Source: Gammaproteobacteria bacterium (GTDB taxonomy: Bacteria; Pseudomonadota; Gammaproteobacteria; UBA1113). From it: a stretch of DNA of 59,736 nucleotides. This document shows positions 1-8,309 of the stretch, piece by piece (the first letter of the stretch is position 1; every line of letters begins with the position of its first letter). A program made the position numbers and the translations under genes. The stretch lies in the NCBI GenBank assembly GCA_021156165.1, contig JAJNBM010000004.1:1-59736 (forward strand), in the 5' to 3' direction. A model generated the notes under the pieces. The model saw nothing but the letters and a program-made list of their open reading frames with translations. It was not told where the DNA came from and did no database searches.

Positions 1-71
1 CGGATGCGGGACAAAGCATAGCAACTTATTTAGGCATTAAGCCTTTGTCTTCTGGCCATTCTTTTTTATAG
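1..71 (+). CDS. deoB: Phosphopentomutase, C-terminal end only
   Basis: Only the last 22 codons are in the window; the reading frame enters from the left edge and stops with TAG. The tail reads DAGQSIATYLGIKP, then GHSFL at the stop. This matches the usual end of phosphopentomutases, where an (A)D(I/A)GQ-(S/T)IA segment is followed by a short linker and G-x-SFL. DeoB interconverts (deoxy)ribose-1-phosphate and (deoxy)ribose-5-phosphate in the cytoplasm, linking nucleoside phosphorylases to DeoC. The call is supported by the downstream add, cdd, punA and deoC genes. With so few residues the assignment leans on context. Confidence 0.72.
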   Translation, partial: DAGQSIATYLGIKPLSSGHSFL

Positions 72-83
72 AGGTTTCAACTT

Positions 84-1076
84 ATGAGCAATACCCACAA
101 TATTCCCAAAGCAGAATTGCATCTGCATCTAGAAGGCAGCATGAAACCCACTTTGGTGCGTCATTTAGCCAAACGGAATGGCTTAATCGCACCGGAAAAT
201 ATTTTTGCGCCCGATGAAACCTATATTTGGAAAGATTTTTTAGATTTTTTACAAGTATATGATAAGGCCACTCTCATGCTAAAAAGCACGCAAGATTATC
301 GCGACATAACGTATGCTTATTTAGAAGAATGTGCACGAGTGAATACGCTCTATGTCGAATTGATTTATTCCCCTGATCATTCTTTATTATGCGGTGTCAG
401 TATAGAAGACAGCCTTAGCGGTATCATTCAAGGTATAGAAGAAGCAAAACGCGATTTTGGCATAGAAGCGCGTATCCTCTTAGCCTTCGTACGCCACTTT
501 GGCGTAGACAGCTGTATTAAAGTTGCCAAATGGGCAGCAGCCAATCCACACCCACTCATTACTGGCGTTAATCTTGCGGGCGATGAGATCCATTTTCCTG
601 CCGAACAATTTAGCGAGGCTTTCCGCATCGCTGCCGATGCCGGTTTAGGATGTACCGCTCACGCCGGTGAAATGGCTGGACCTGAAAGCGTTTGGCAAGC
701 GATAGATACGCTGCCTATTAGCCGCATCGGCCACGGTGTACGCTCTATAGAAGACGATAAACTGATTGCAGCATTGATAAAGCGCAACATCGCTTTAGAA
801 GTATGCCCAGGATCCAATATTGCGTTACAAGTTTATCCTGATTTTACACACCACCCGTTGCGCCGTTTAAAAGATCTAGGCGTCAGAGTCACTTTAAGTT
901 CAGATGATCCCCCTTTCTTTGCCACGAGCCTTGCTAACGAATATGACAATGCGGTGCGTTATTTTCATTTTAATGAAAAAGAACTAGTGGAAATGACACG
1001 TAATAGTTTAAAAGCCGCTTTCGTGGATGAACCAACGCGGCAGAAATTATTGGCTCGTAACGATAAAGCCTTATAA
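84..1076 (+). CDS. add: Adenosine deaminase
   Basis: A 330-residue zinc hydrolase of the adenosine/AMP deaminase family that converts (deoxy)adenosine to (deoxy)inosine. Visible signatures are the N-terminal metal motif KAELHLHLEG (residues 9-18), the HAGE motif with the catalytic Glu near residue 197, the ISRIGHGVR segment, and the C-terminal SSDDPPFF metal/substrate motif near 275. Length is normal for bacterial Add. A GAGG ribosome-binding site lies about 9 bases before the ATG, and the gene follows deoB by 12 bases, so the two are probably cotranscribed. Its inosine product feeds the downstream purine nucleoside phosphorylase. Confidence 0.95.
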   Translation: MSNTHNIPKAELHLHLEGSMKPTLVRHLAKRNGLIAPENIFAPDETYIWKDFLDFLQVYDKATLMLKSTQDYRDITYAYLEECARVNTLYVELIYSPDHSLLCGVSIEDSLSGIIQGIEEAKRDFGIEARILLAFVRHFGVDSCIKVAKWAAANPHPLITGVNLAGDEIHFPAEQFSEAFRIAADAGLGCTAHAGEMAGPESVWQAIDTLPISRIGHGVRSIEDDKLIAALIKRNIALEVCPGSNIALQVYPDFTHHPLRRLKDLGVRVTLSSDDPPFFATSLANEYDNAVRYFHFNEKELVEMTRNSLKAAFVDEPTRQKLLARNDKAL

Positions 1077-1155
1077 AACGGCCCTTAAGCCAAATTAAAG
1101 CTCCTTATAATAGGCTTAAAGACAAAGTTACTTCTTTAACCAATACTGTTATTCC

Positions 1156-1214
1156 ATAACTACTCTAAATACACTCAATATGCGTTTTTCTTACAACATG
1201 GCGCGAGTAGTTAT
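1156..1214. repeat. 10-bp inverted repeat after add
   Basis: Perfect arms ATAACTACTC (1156-1165) and GAGTAGTTAT (1205-1214) flank about 39 bases, in the gap between the convergent add gene and the minus-strand gene at 1240. It could be a decayed mobile-element end or an inefficient terminator; there is no T-run next to an arm. Confidence 0.35.
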
Positions 1215-1239
1215 GTTATTCCTGCTATTAGAATTTATT

Positions 1240-1869
1240 TTATAGGATGCAACCAGCAGTTACCTTTTCTGAAGTATTATACTCTTCGGCAAAATTAACT
1301 AACTTAGATTGATTTTTTATAAAATCTGCTTTAAATGCCGGCCCCAACACAACTACTGAACCGTCATCGCATTTATCCGCACTCATCCCGCATTCTCTCA
1401 ATAGAGATACGAACTTTTTTACCTTATCTTCATTAACATCGGCACAATCCATCCACAGACGCCGTTTAGGTTTTTCTTGAATAACAAAAAAACTGTTAAA
1501 TACATTAATTTTGTTCAGGTGCCCGCACAACTCATACAAATCTATTGTCAAAATGGCAAAATGAAGGGATTGAGCGTTTTGATCTTTATTTAAAGGCGGC
1601 ACTTGCGTTGATTTTAATTTTTCTTTTAAATCAACAACTGATATCTTTTTATAATCCAGCGCTTTCAAGCGCGCCCACGCAATTTCAGATATAGCAATAG
1701 CATTTTCATCGAGTATTCTCTTCACATCTTTTTCTGAAAAGTAATCCATCAAAGTATCCTTAAACACTCCCCATATTTTCGTCTGCAAATCACTAGGCAT
1801 ACTGTTTTTTTCCAATGAACAATAATGCTGAATAGTCAATTTCCACATTTTCTTATGAGTAACCGCCAT
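1240..1869 (-). CDS. Hypothetical protein, AT-rich, unknown family
   Basis: A 209-residue soluble protein with no signal peptide or membrane segment; I do not recognise a domain. The start is well supported by a GAGGGGA ribosome-binding site six bases before the ATG. It is rich in Lys, Asp, Asn and Ile, has Cys residues near 113, 141, 160 and 167, and ends in AGCIL. The coding stretch is visibly more AT-rich than the nucleoside genes on either side and is encoded on the opposite strand, splitting an otherwise colinear salvage operon, which suggests later insertion. In a Dot/Icm-bearing genome a secreted effector is one possibility (the tail has acidic residues in AEEYNTSE), but this is only inference. 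Confidence 0.6.
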   Translation of the reverse strand: MAVTHKKMWKLTIQHYCSLEKNSMPSDLQTKIWGVFKDTLMDYFSEKDVKRILDENAIAISEIAWARLKALDYKKISVVDLKEKLKSTQVPPLNKDQNAQSLHFAILTIDLYELCGHLNKINVFNSFFVIQEKPKRRLWMDCADVNEDKVKKFVSLLRECGMSADKCDDGSVVVLGPAFKADFIKNQSKLVNFAEEYNTSEKVTAGCIL

Positions 1870-2073
1870 AACAATCCCCTCACTCTATTTTTAAGTTATA
1901 AAAAGAACCCTTTATTCTAAGCAACACAGCTTAAACCGAGCGGTATTATACACAAGTTAAAACAAAATTCCACTATAAATCAACCGTTCAGAAAAAAATA
2001 TTTTGTGCTATTTTATGTCAGAACCGCCTCATCTAAATCAAGCTAGAAAAAAAAATCATTCGAGCCGCGACTG

Positions 2074-2142
2074 TAAGGGAGCGATTAAATATCCGAACTG
2101 CAATGCTTAGGGGAGCGGCAATTCGCAAAAACAGCTCCCTTA
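2074..2142. repeat. 9-bp inverted repeat upstream of the rhodanese gene
   Basis: Arms TAAGGGAGC (2074-2082) and GCTCCCTTA (2134-2142) flank about 51 bases, within the roughly 350-base gap between the hypothetical gene at 1240-1869 and the rhodanese gene. The rest of the gap is AT-rich with no ORF I can support. This may be a leader structure or a decayed repeat. Confidence 0.35.
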
Positions 2143-2215
2143 TGATCCAGGCTCAGATAGCACTCTTCCGAGCGCTATGCTAAAATGTTGCCTTCTTATT
2201 AGGAATAATATTAGC

Positions 2216-2581
2216 ATGAGCCCATTTGAGCGCTTTTTATCCAGCTTACGCAAAATCGTAGTCGAAATCCGTTATGAAGATGCAGTAAACGCCTTGCAAA
2301 CAGGCCGAGTCATCTTGATGGATGTGCGTGAACAAAATGAATGGCAACAAGGATACATCCCTGGCGCTATACATCTCGCCCGTAGCATAATAGAAATACA
2401 AATAGGGACCTTGGTTCCTAATCTGGCAACGCCTATCATTCTCTATTGTAGTGGTGGCATACGCTCCCTTTTGGCAGCAGAAAACCTACAACGCATCGGC
2501 TATACGGATGTTAAGTCTTTAGCGGGCGGCAGTAAAACCTGGTGCAGTGCTGGTTTGCCTTTTATCCACAACAACCCATAA
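2216..2581 (+). CDS. Single-domain rhodanese-like sulfurtransferase
   Basis: About 121 residues from the ATG at 2216; an upstream in-frame ATG at 2177 would add 13 residues that do not fit the domain. It is one rhodanese domain: the substrate-binding DVREQNEW segment near residues 37-44, the HLARS segment, and the active-site loop YCSGGIRS, whose Cys would carry the persulfide. Such proteins move sulfane sulfur in the cytoplasm; the donor and acceptor cannot be told from sequence. It precedes cdd by 13 bases on the same strand, so it is probably in the salvage operon although the function has no obvious link. Confidence 0.85.
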   Translation: MSPFERFLSSLRKIVVEIRYEDAVNALQTGRVILMDVREQNEWQQGYIPGAIHLARSIIEIQIGTLVPNLATPIILYCSGGIRSLLAAENLQRIGYTDVKSLAGGSKTWCSAGLPFIHNNP

Positions 2582-2594
2582 ACTAAGGTTATTT

Positions 2595-3008
2595 ATGACA
2601 TCATTAGATTCCACTCTTTTTGAAAAAGCGCGTTCTGCGTTAAACTATTCTTACTCTCCTTATTCTCATTTTGCCGTAGGATGTAGTCTCAAAACGACTA
2701 CGGGGAAATACTATACTGGTGCGAATATAGAAAATGCCTCTTATTCAGTTACCTTGTGCGCTGAGGCAGTGGCTATAGCCCACATGATCAGTCAGGGTGA
2801 AAAAAAGATCGCTGAAATCTTTGTCATCGGCAGCGGGGACGCTTTATGCACACCTTGCGGCGCCTGTAGGCAACGTATCCGTGAATTTGCCAGCGACGAT
2901 ACACTCATTCATATAGGCGATAAAAATGGCCATCGCGCCACTTTCACCTTAGGCGAATTATTACCGCATTCATTTGGCCCACATAATTTGGAGCATACTC
3001 ATGACTGA
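2595..3008 (+). CDS. cdd: Cytidine deaminase
   Basis: A 137-residue homotetrameric-type zinc deaminase converting (deoxy)cytidine to (deoxy)uridine. The zinc and catalytic motifs are both present: TLCAEAVAI (Cys ligand and proton-shuttle Glu) and CTPCGACRQ (PCxxC ligands). The N-terminal SPYSHFAVG motif and the GANIENASYS substrate loop are intact. I prefer the ATG at 2595, preceded by AAGG; an in-frame upstream start would overlap the rhodanese gene and add an unrelated leader. The stop overlaps the punA start by eight bases (ATGACTGA), suggesting translational coupling. Confidence 0.95.
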   Translation: MTSLDSTLFEKARSALNYSYSPYSHFAVGCSLKTTTGKYYTGANIENASYSVTLCAEAVAIAHMISQGEKKIAEIFVIGSGDALCTPCGACRQRIREFASDDTLIHIGDKNGHRATFTLGELLPHSFGPHNLEHTHD

Positions 3009-3819
3009 AGCTGCTTTTAGTGCTAAAACATTTATCCAACAGCAAAAACCCAATTTCACCCCTAAACTCGGTTTGATTTTAGGCTCTGGATTAAGCGATG
3101 TGGCCAACAGTCTAGAAGACGCCACCACCATCCCTTATGCCGATATCCCAGGATTTATACAAACCACCATCAGCGGTCATGCGGGTGTATTGTCCCTAGG
3201 CTATCTGAACGGCGTGCCTACGGTTTGTTTACAAGGGCGTATCCACTATTATGAAGGGTTTAAAAATGAAATCGTTAAGACGTATATACGCACTTTAAAA
3301 TTATTAGGTATAGAGATTTTGTTTCTTACGAATGCAGCAGGCTCTTTACACCAAGATGTTCCTGCAGGCAGTCTCATGATGATAACGGATCACATCAATT
3401 TTCAAGGACACAATCCCTTAATTGGTCTCAATGATGAAGCCTTCGGCCCACGCTTTTTTGGCATGGAAGAAGCCTACGACTTAGAACTACGCGAATTGTT
3501 GGTGTCTGTTGCTAAAGATTTAGAGATACACTTAGCACAAGGTGTTTATATTTCTGCTTTAGGGCCCATGTTTGAAACCCCCGCCGAAATTCGTGCTTTC
3601 CGTTTATTGGGCGCTGATGCCGTCGGTATGTCTACCGTTCCCGAGGTTATTGTGGCGCGTCACTGCGGTTTACGCGTAGCAGCAATATCCGCTATCACTA
3701 ATTTAGCCGCAGGTATGAACACAGATGCCCTAACACATGAAGACACTTTGCATAACGGCCAAAAAGCCGCAAAAATATTGCAAAAGCTTATTTTTGGTTT
3801 TGTTCGGGAATTATCTTAA
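3001..3819 (+). CDS. punA: Purine nucleoside phosphorylase, trimeric inosine/guanosine type
   Basis: A 272-residue enzyme that cleaves (deoxy)inosine and (deoxy)guanosine with phosphate to free base and (deoxy)ribose-1-phosphate. The class II PNP pattern is clear: the LGSGL phosphate loop near residue 25, ISGHAG near 57, QGRIHYYEGF, the LTNAAG motif, GPMFETPAEIR, and VGMSTVPEV. The start at 3001 has GGAG nine bases upstream and lies inside the end of cdd. The stop overlaps the deoC start (TAATG). It takes Add product and passes pentose phosphate toward DeoB and DeoC. Confidence 0.94.
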   Translation: MTEAAFSAKTFIQQQKPNFTPKLGLILGSGLSDVANSLEDATTIPYADIPGFIQTTISGHAGVLSLGYLNGVPTVCLQGRIHYYEGFKNEIVKTYIRTLKLLGIEILFLTNAAGSLHQDVPAGSLMMITDHINFQGHNPLIGLNDEAFGPRFFGMEEAYDLELRELLVSVAKDLEIHLAQGVYISALGPMFETPAEIRAFRLLGADAVGMSTVPEVIVARHCGLRVAAISAITNLAAGMNTDALTHEDTLHNGQKAAKILQKLIFGFVRELS

Positions 3820-4571
3820 TGCACAGTATGCAAGCAGCACAATTTGCAATTGAAACAGCACGTGCTGCCCCTATAGAACCTGATCTGGTTGCGCTATTAC
3901 GTGGCTTAATTGATTTAACCTATCTAGGTGAAGATGACGATAGCGCCGTAGACGAATTGTGTGCTAAGGCTGCAGGGGTAGCAGCGGTATGTGTTTATCC
4001 AGAGTATATTGCTCGCGCTAAAAATAAGCTCGAGGATAAAAAAATAAAGATTGCCACCGTCGTTAATTTCCCACACGGCAATTCTAGTTTAGATACCGTG
4101 CTACAGGAAATTGACACAGCTACAGCCCTGCATGCCGATGAGATCGATGTCGTTCTACCCTATCAGGACTTTGTCAATGGCCAGTTTCACACAGTGAATC
4201 ACTTCTTAACTGCGGTACGTAAGCGCTGTGGAAATAAAATAGTGAAAATTATTATTGAATCAGGTGCATTGCTCAAACCTGCGCTCATTCGTTTGGCGGG
4301 ACAAATGGTCATAGACAGCGGCGCTGATTTTATTAAAACCTCTACGGGTAAAATTGAAGTCGGCGCTACGTTAGCAGCGGCTTATACTTTATTAACCTTG
4401 ATCGAGCAAAGCAAAAGCTCAGCCATAGGTTTAAAATTATCCGGCGGCATACGCAGCGTTGCCGATGCCCATGCCTATCTGTACTTAGCACGCGCAGTTA
4501 TGGGAAAAGCGTGGTTAAATCCACGTACGTTAAGAATTGGCGCGAGTCGATTAATTGATGATTTGTCGTAG
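3819..4571 (+). CDS. deoC: Deoxyribose-phosphate aldolase
   Basis: A 250-residue class I aldolase that splits 2-deoxyribose-5-phosphate into glyceraldehyde-3-phosphate and acetaldehyde. The Schiff-base segment DFIKTSTGK and the phosphate-binding GLKLSGGIRS are intact, as is DEIDVVLPY. The ATG overlaps the punA stop by one base; a second ATG nine bases on is possible. Notably, the TAG stop is made from the GTAGGGG edge of a palindromic repeat, so the original C-terminus may have differed slightly. It closes the salvage cluster. Confidence 0.94.
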   Translation: MHSMQAAQFAIETARAAPIEPDLVALLRGLIDLTYLGEDDDSAVDELCAKAAGVAAVCVYPEYIARAKNKLEDKKIKIATVVNFPHGNSSLDTVLQEIDTATALHADEIDVVLPYQDFVNGQFHTVNHFLTAVRKRCGNKIVKIIIESGALLKPALIRLAGQMVIDSGADFIKTSTGKIEVGATLAAAYTLLTLIEQSKSSAIGLKLSGGIRSVADAHAYLYLARAVMGKAWLNPRTLRIGASRLIDDLS

Positions 4572-4626
4572 GGGCAGGCCGCCGTGCCTGCCCTAACCAG
4601 GGCAACCCTAGTGGGTTGCCCCTACG
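4567..4626. repeat. Family C palindromic repeat, copy 1
   Basis: A 60-base element bounded by CGTAGGGGCA and TGCCCCTACG. Inside are two tandem hairpins, GGGCAGGC/GCCTGCCC and GGCAACCC/GGGTTGCC. It lies between the convergent deoC and folB genes, supplies the deoC stop codon, and could act as a bidirectional terminator or mRNA stabiliser. Other copies: 19189-19246, 26355-26374 (half), 52666-52727, 55998-56057. Confidence 0.85.
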
Positions 4627-4632
4627 ATAAAA

Positions 4633-4998
4633 TCATTTAAACCGTTCTACAGTAAGCCCTACCTCAGTACTGCCCGCCAAAGCATGTGGTTTCACCAAGG
4701 TCAGGCGCACGTGGTTACAAGAATATGTCTTTAAAATATGGCTGCAGATTTTATCGGCTAAAGATTCAATCAAATTACACTGCAGCGTGCCTAACAACAC
4801 TCTTAAATCCTCCACCAGCGCGCTATAATCCCAAGCATCTTTTAAATCATCGCTCGCGCCGGCCTGGCGGCTATCATAATCTAATTCCAAATCTAACAGC
4901 ACCGTTTGCTTGATTTTTTTTTCATACGGATAAATGCCAATCGCCGTTTTTAAAGCTAATTTACGGATAATTAAGATATCGCGACGCACTACAGCCAT
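4633..4998 (-). CDS. folB: Dihydroneopterin aldolase
   Basis: A 121-residue folate-biosynthesis enzyme that converts 7,8-dihydroneopterin to 6-hydroxymethyl-dihydropterin and glycolaldehyde. Family features include the N-terminal GIYPYEKKIKQTV segment with the pterin-site Glu/Tyr region, the central DYSALVEDL, the LIESLADKI helix, and the VRLTLVKPHAL strand containing the conserved Lys-Pro. Length is typical. The start overlaps the corA end by ten bases, so the two are probably translated from one message; the downstream side is closed by a palindromic repeat. Confidence 0.9.
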   Translation of the reverse strand: MAVVRRDILIIRKLALKTAIGIYPYEKKIKQTVLLDLELDYDSRQAGASDDLKDAWDYSALVEDLRVLLGTLQCNLIESLADKICSHILKTYSCNHVRLTLVKPHALAGSTEVGLTVERFK

Positions 4999-6047
4999 TT
5001 TCGCTTCTTAAATAGAATAGTCAATACAAAGCCAATGATAACCATTGCCGATATAATATAAATATAACCATTTTTCCAATGGGTTTCTGGCATATTTAGG
5101 AAGTTCATTCCATAAATACCTGTGATAAAGGTAAGTGGCGCAAACAACATTGCCCATACCGTTGCTTTGCGTTGCACTTCATTGGAGAGGAATGTTTTCT
5201 GATTGACTAAAGACAAATGCACGTCCAACATATTGGAGGTCATATCACGATAGATTTCAATGATGTCTATAAGACGAATCACGTGATCGTAACAGTCACG
5301 CAAATACAATTTAGTATGTTCGCTTAACAAATCATTATCGTCGCGCATTAAAGCACGGATGGCTTCCCGCTGCGGGCGCAATTTTAAACGTAGTACCAAC
5401 AACTCCCGTTTAATGGTATATAAAGTCTGAAAAGTTCCCACCCCTTCTGGGCCAAATAATTCTTGTTCTACTTGTTCGATTTCTTCATCAAATTCATCGA
5501 TGATGGGAAAAGAACGATCGATGATAACGTCAACTAATACATATAAAAGATAATCGAGCTTTTGATGGCGCAAGGGCGCTTCTGGATGATGCAACCGTCT
5601 ACGTACGGCGCGGAAAGGATCGGTTTCACCTTTATGGAAACTCACCAAGAAATTGCGGCCCAAAAACAAAGACACTTGTTCGTTGATGATCTTGGTACCT
5701 TGTTTGATCGGCATCCCTAAAATGACCAATATCTGATTCTCATAGGTTTCTGTTTTGGATCGTTCGCCCAAGGTAATGACATCTTCTAATGCCAAAGGAT
5801 GCAAATCGAATAAACGTCCAAATTCCAACATCACCGATGGCCGCGGCTGGCCTTGCACATGGATCCAAGTAAAGGAATCGCCACTTAAAAAGCTTTGACA
5901 GGCGGCTGCGGAAATATCGCTGCGCTCAGTAATGCTGTCTGCCGTATAGTTGATCAAAGTAATGCTAATTGGCGTCTCGCTGGCAGGATCAATTACCGGC
6001 GATAGTTCTGCGGTGTATTGTTCGTCGTCGTCAAATTGCTGGTCCAC
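4989..6047 (-). CDS. corA: CorA-family Mg2+/Co2+ transporter
   Basis: A 352-residue pentameric divalent-cation channel. A long soluble N-terminal domain (to about residue 290) is followed by two membrane helices. The first ends in the hallmark GIYGMNF signature, and the second (about 322-343) ends with a basic KKRKW tail in the cytoplasm. The FAPLTFITGIYGMNF context is canonical. It sits between kup (gap about 89 bases) and folB on the minus strand, so K+ and Mg2+ uptake genes are adjacent. Confidence 0.93.
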   Translation of the reverse strand: MDQQFDDDEQYTAELSPVIDPASETPISITLINYTADSITERSDISAAACQSFLSGDSFTWIHVQGQPRPSVMLEFGRLFDLHPLALEDVITLGERSKTETYENQILVILGMPIKQGTKIINEQVSLFLGRNFLVSFHKGETDPFRAVRRRLHHPEAPLRHQKLDYLLYVLVDVIIDRSFPIIDEFDEEIEQVEQELFGPEGVGTFQTLYTIKRELLVLRLKLRPQREAIRALMRDDNDLLSEHTKLYLRDCYDHVIRLIDIIEIYRDMTSNMLDVHLSLVNQKTFLSNEVQRKATVWAMLFAPLTFITGIYGMNFLNMPETHWKNGYIYIISAMVIIGFVLTILFKKRKWL

Positions 6048-6136
6048 CCCTACCCCCTTATCCTACATCTACATGAGGGCCTGAGTCATTGGCCCCAGGC
6101 TCTAGCGATGGACATTATAGCGCACACGAGGGCTAA

Positions 6137-8029
6137 TTACACCTCATAGCGCAAAATAACTTCAACGACACTTTGTATGGGCAACTTAAAGAATTCCGTC
6201 GCTGGCAGGGCATTATTAGCTAAAAATATATACAAAATTTCGCTAAATCCAGTCAACACGTTGGTGTGGGAACTTCTATCAATCGAGGCTCTAGGCGAGG
6301 CCCTAGTAATAAAAAAGGACAGGGTTTCACTGGCACTCAAAATCCCTTCTTTTTCGGCCCAATGAATAACCTTATTTAAATCGGGAATTTCCTTAAATCC
6401 ATAATGCGCCTCAATGTGGTAAGTATTAGGCTCTAGTTGTTGCGCTAAATATTTTTTATGAAAAGATATCCAAGGACGTTTATGGGTTTCAATGCCTATA
6501 AAAATATTTTTCTCGTGCAATAATTTATTATGCTGTACCTGAATCTCTAACGCTTTTGGCACGCGATCTACCCAACGCGTTAAATATACCGCGGTGCCCG
6601 GCAAGGCCTGCGGATAATGCTGGCGACATTCTTTAAGAAAATCCAGTAAACGAACTTCTTTAAACTGCTGTTGTACCCCTTTGGCATGCTGCCCTGTGCG
6701 CCAAACGCGAATGAGATAAAACACTGCCATTGAAATCAATAAAGTAAACCAGGCCCCTTCAATAATTTTGACTACGTTGGTTGAAAAAAAGATAAGATCT
6801 ATAAATAATAACGGCGCAAAAAATAAGATTAAATGCAGCGGTTTCCATTGCCATTCATAACGCGCCATGAATATGATGAGTAGTGTCGTTAAGAGCATGC
6901 AGCTGGCAATACTCAATCCATAGGCCACCGATAAGGCGTCGGTGGTACGGAAAAAGACGACCGTGAATACAGTCAGAACATACATAATCATATTGACTAT
7001 AGGAACGTAGACTTGGCCAATCTGAACACGTGAGGTATAAATGACCTTCATGCGCGGCAAATAATTTAGCATAATGGCTTGCCAACTCACAGAAAACATG
7101 CCAGAAATTACCGCTTGTGATGCAATCACAGTTGCCACAGTGGCCAAAATAATCAACGGCAAAATGAAAAAATGCGGCGCCAATAAATAAAATGGGTTGC
7201 TGATAGCACCCGGGGTACGCAACAACAAAGCCCCTTGCCCTAAATAATTCATTAATAGTGCGGGTAAAACAAAGAAGCTCCACGCATATTGAATAGGCTT
7301 TCGACCAAAATGCCCTAAATCTGCATACAGTGCTTCGGCACCCGTGACCACCAAAATAACTGCGCCCATCGTGAGGAAGCCACTCCAGTGATTATGGGTA
7401 AAAAACAGCAGCGCATAATAAGGGTTCAATGCTTTTAGGATGCTCGGCGTTTGCAGAATACTGCCTATACCCAATAAACCCAGTACGCTAAACCATAAGA
7501 TCATCACCGGACCAAACAAGCTGCCTATAGCCGAAGTTCCTCTTTTCTGAAAGAAAAATAATAACGTTAATACCACGCAAGATAAGGCTACTATGTGGCC
7601 ATCAAATTTATTGGTGACGGTGTGTAACCCTTCTAAGGCGCCTAAAACTGAAATCGCGGGGGTTAAAACGCCATCGCTAAAAAATAAAGCGATACCGATA
7701 GTTCCTAACAGCAGAGGAATCTTTTTTAAGCCTTTTACATTGAGCCGTGAACACAACAACGATAAAGCAAACAACCCGCCTTCACCTTGGTTATTGACTT
7801 TTAAAACGACATAAACGTATTTAACACTCACAACCAGAAACAATGTCCAGGCAAATAAACTACATAACCCCAACACATTTAAGGGGATAACGCTTAAGTA
7901 ACCCACCACAAAACAGCTTTTCAAAGCATACAACGGGCTGGTACCTATGTCGCCAAAAACGACTCCTATAGAGGCCAACAACAATGGCCAAGTAGCCGCT
8001 TTTTTGCCTGTATTCTCTTCTACACTCAT
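6137..8029 (-). CDS. kup: Low-affinity K+ transporter, Kup family
   Basis: A 630-residue inner-membrane proton/K+ symporter. The N-terminal GVVFGDIGTSPLYALK motif diagnostic for the KUP/HAK family is present, followed by about twelve hydrophobic segments to residue 440 and a cytoplasmic C-terminal domain. NQGEGG near residue 80 and the SDGVLTPAISVL segment are also conserved. The ATG overlaps the stop of the small upstream membrane-protein gene in an ATGA quartet, a strong sign of coupled translation. Confidence 0.95.
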   Translation of the reverse strand: MSVEENTGKKAATWPLLLASIGVVFGDIGTSPLYALKSCFVVGYLSVIPLNVLGLCSLFAWTLFLVVSVKYVYVVLKVNNQGEGGLFALSLLCSRLNVKGLKKIPLLLGTIGIALFFSDGVLTPAISVLGALEGLHTVTNKFDGHIVALSCVVLTLLFFFQKRGTSAIGSLFGPVMILWFSVLGLLGIGSILQTPSILKALNPYYALLFFTHNHWSGFLTMGAVILVVTGAEALYADLGHFGRKPIQYAWSFFVLPALLMNYLGQGALLLRTPGAISNPFYLLAPHFFILPLIILATVATVIASQAVISGMFSVSWQAIMLNYLPRMKVIYTSRVQIGQVYVPIVNMIMYVLTVFTVVFFRTTDALSVAYGLSIASCMLLTTLLIIFMARYEWQWKPLHLILFFAPLLFIDLIFFSTNVVKIIEGAWFTLLISMAVFYLIRVWRTGQHAKGVQQQFKEVRLLDFLKECRQHYPQALPGTAVYLTRWVDRVPKALEIQVQHNKLLHEKNIFIGIETHKRPWISFHKKYLAQQLEPNTYHIEAHYGFKEIPDLNKVIHWAEKEGILSASETLSFFITRASPRASIDRSSHTNVLTGFSEILYIFLANNALPATEFFKLPIQSVVEVILRYEV

Positions 8030-8283
8030 GAATAATTACTTCTTGTTAGCGTAGAGTGGTGTAACACCCAATAAACCACCGCCACAAAAACACCGCCGAG
8101 CAATGTCGCAAAAGCCCACATTACCCCCGATACCAATAATGTCTTAGCACCTGTTTTCTCCAAATGCCCAGCATCACGCGCCACCGCTGCCGCAAAGACG
8201 ATATGCAAAATAACTTGTATCGCTAAAAATAGGTATTGCACCGTTTGCAGCGAGCCGCCTAAATAATTTGACAGTTGATCCAT
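8026..8283 (-). CDS. Small two-helix membrane protein coupled to kup
   Basis: An 85-residue protein with two predicted membrane helices, about residues 14-36 (LFLAIQVILHIVFAAAVA core) and 48-73 (VMWAFATLLGGVFVAVVYW core), joined by a polar loop containing RDAGHLEKTGAK. An AAGGAAAAG ribosome-binding site precedes the ATG. It lies 26 bases after coq7 and its TGA overlaps the kup ATG. I do not recognise the family. The tight coupling suggests, by analogy with small subunits of other K+ transporters, a role with Kup, but nothing in the sequence proves it. Confidence 0.75.
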   Translation of the reverse strand: MDQLSNYLGGSLQTVQYLFLAIQVILHIVFAAAVARDAGHLEKTGAKTLLVSGVMWAFATLLGGVFVAVVYWVLHHSTLTRSNYS

Positions 8284-8309
8284 ATCTTTTCCTTATTCAT
8301 AACGACTTA

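Noticed and set aside
1240-1260. C-terminal Cys near the end of the hypothetical protein as a CaaX prenylation signal
   Set aside because: The tail is AGCIL, so the Cys is third from the end, not fourth; it does not fit CaaX.
6855-7283. 142-codon open frame overlapping kup on the minus strand in another phase
   Set aside because: It lies entirely inside kup, has no independent ribosome-binding site, and its composition follows the kup frame.
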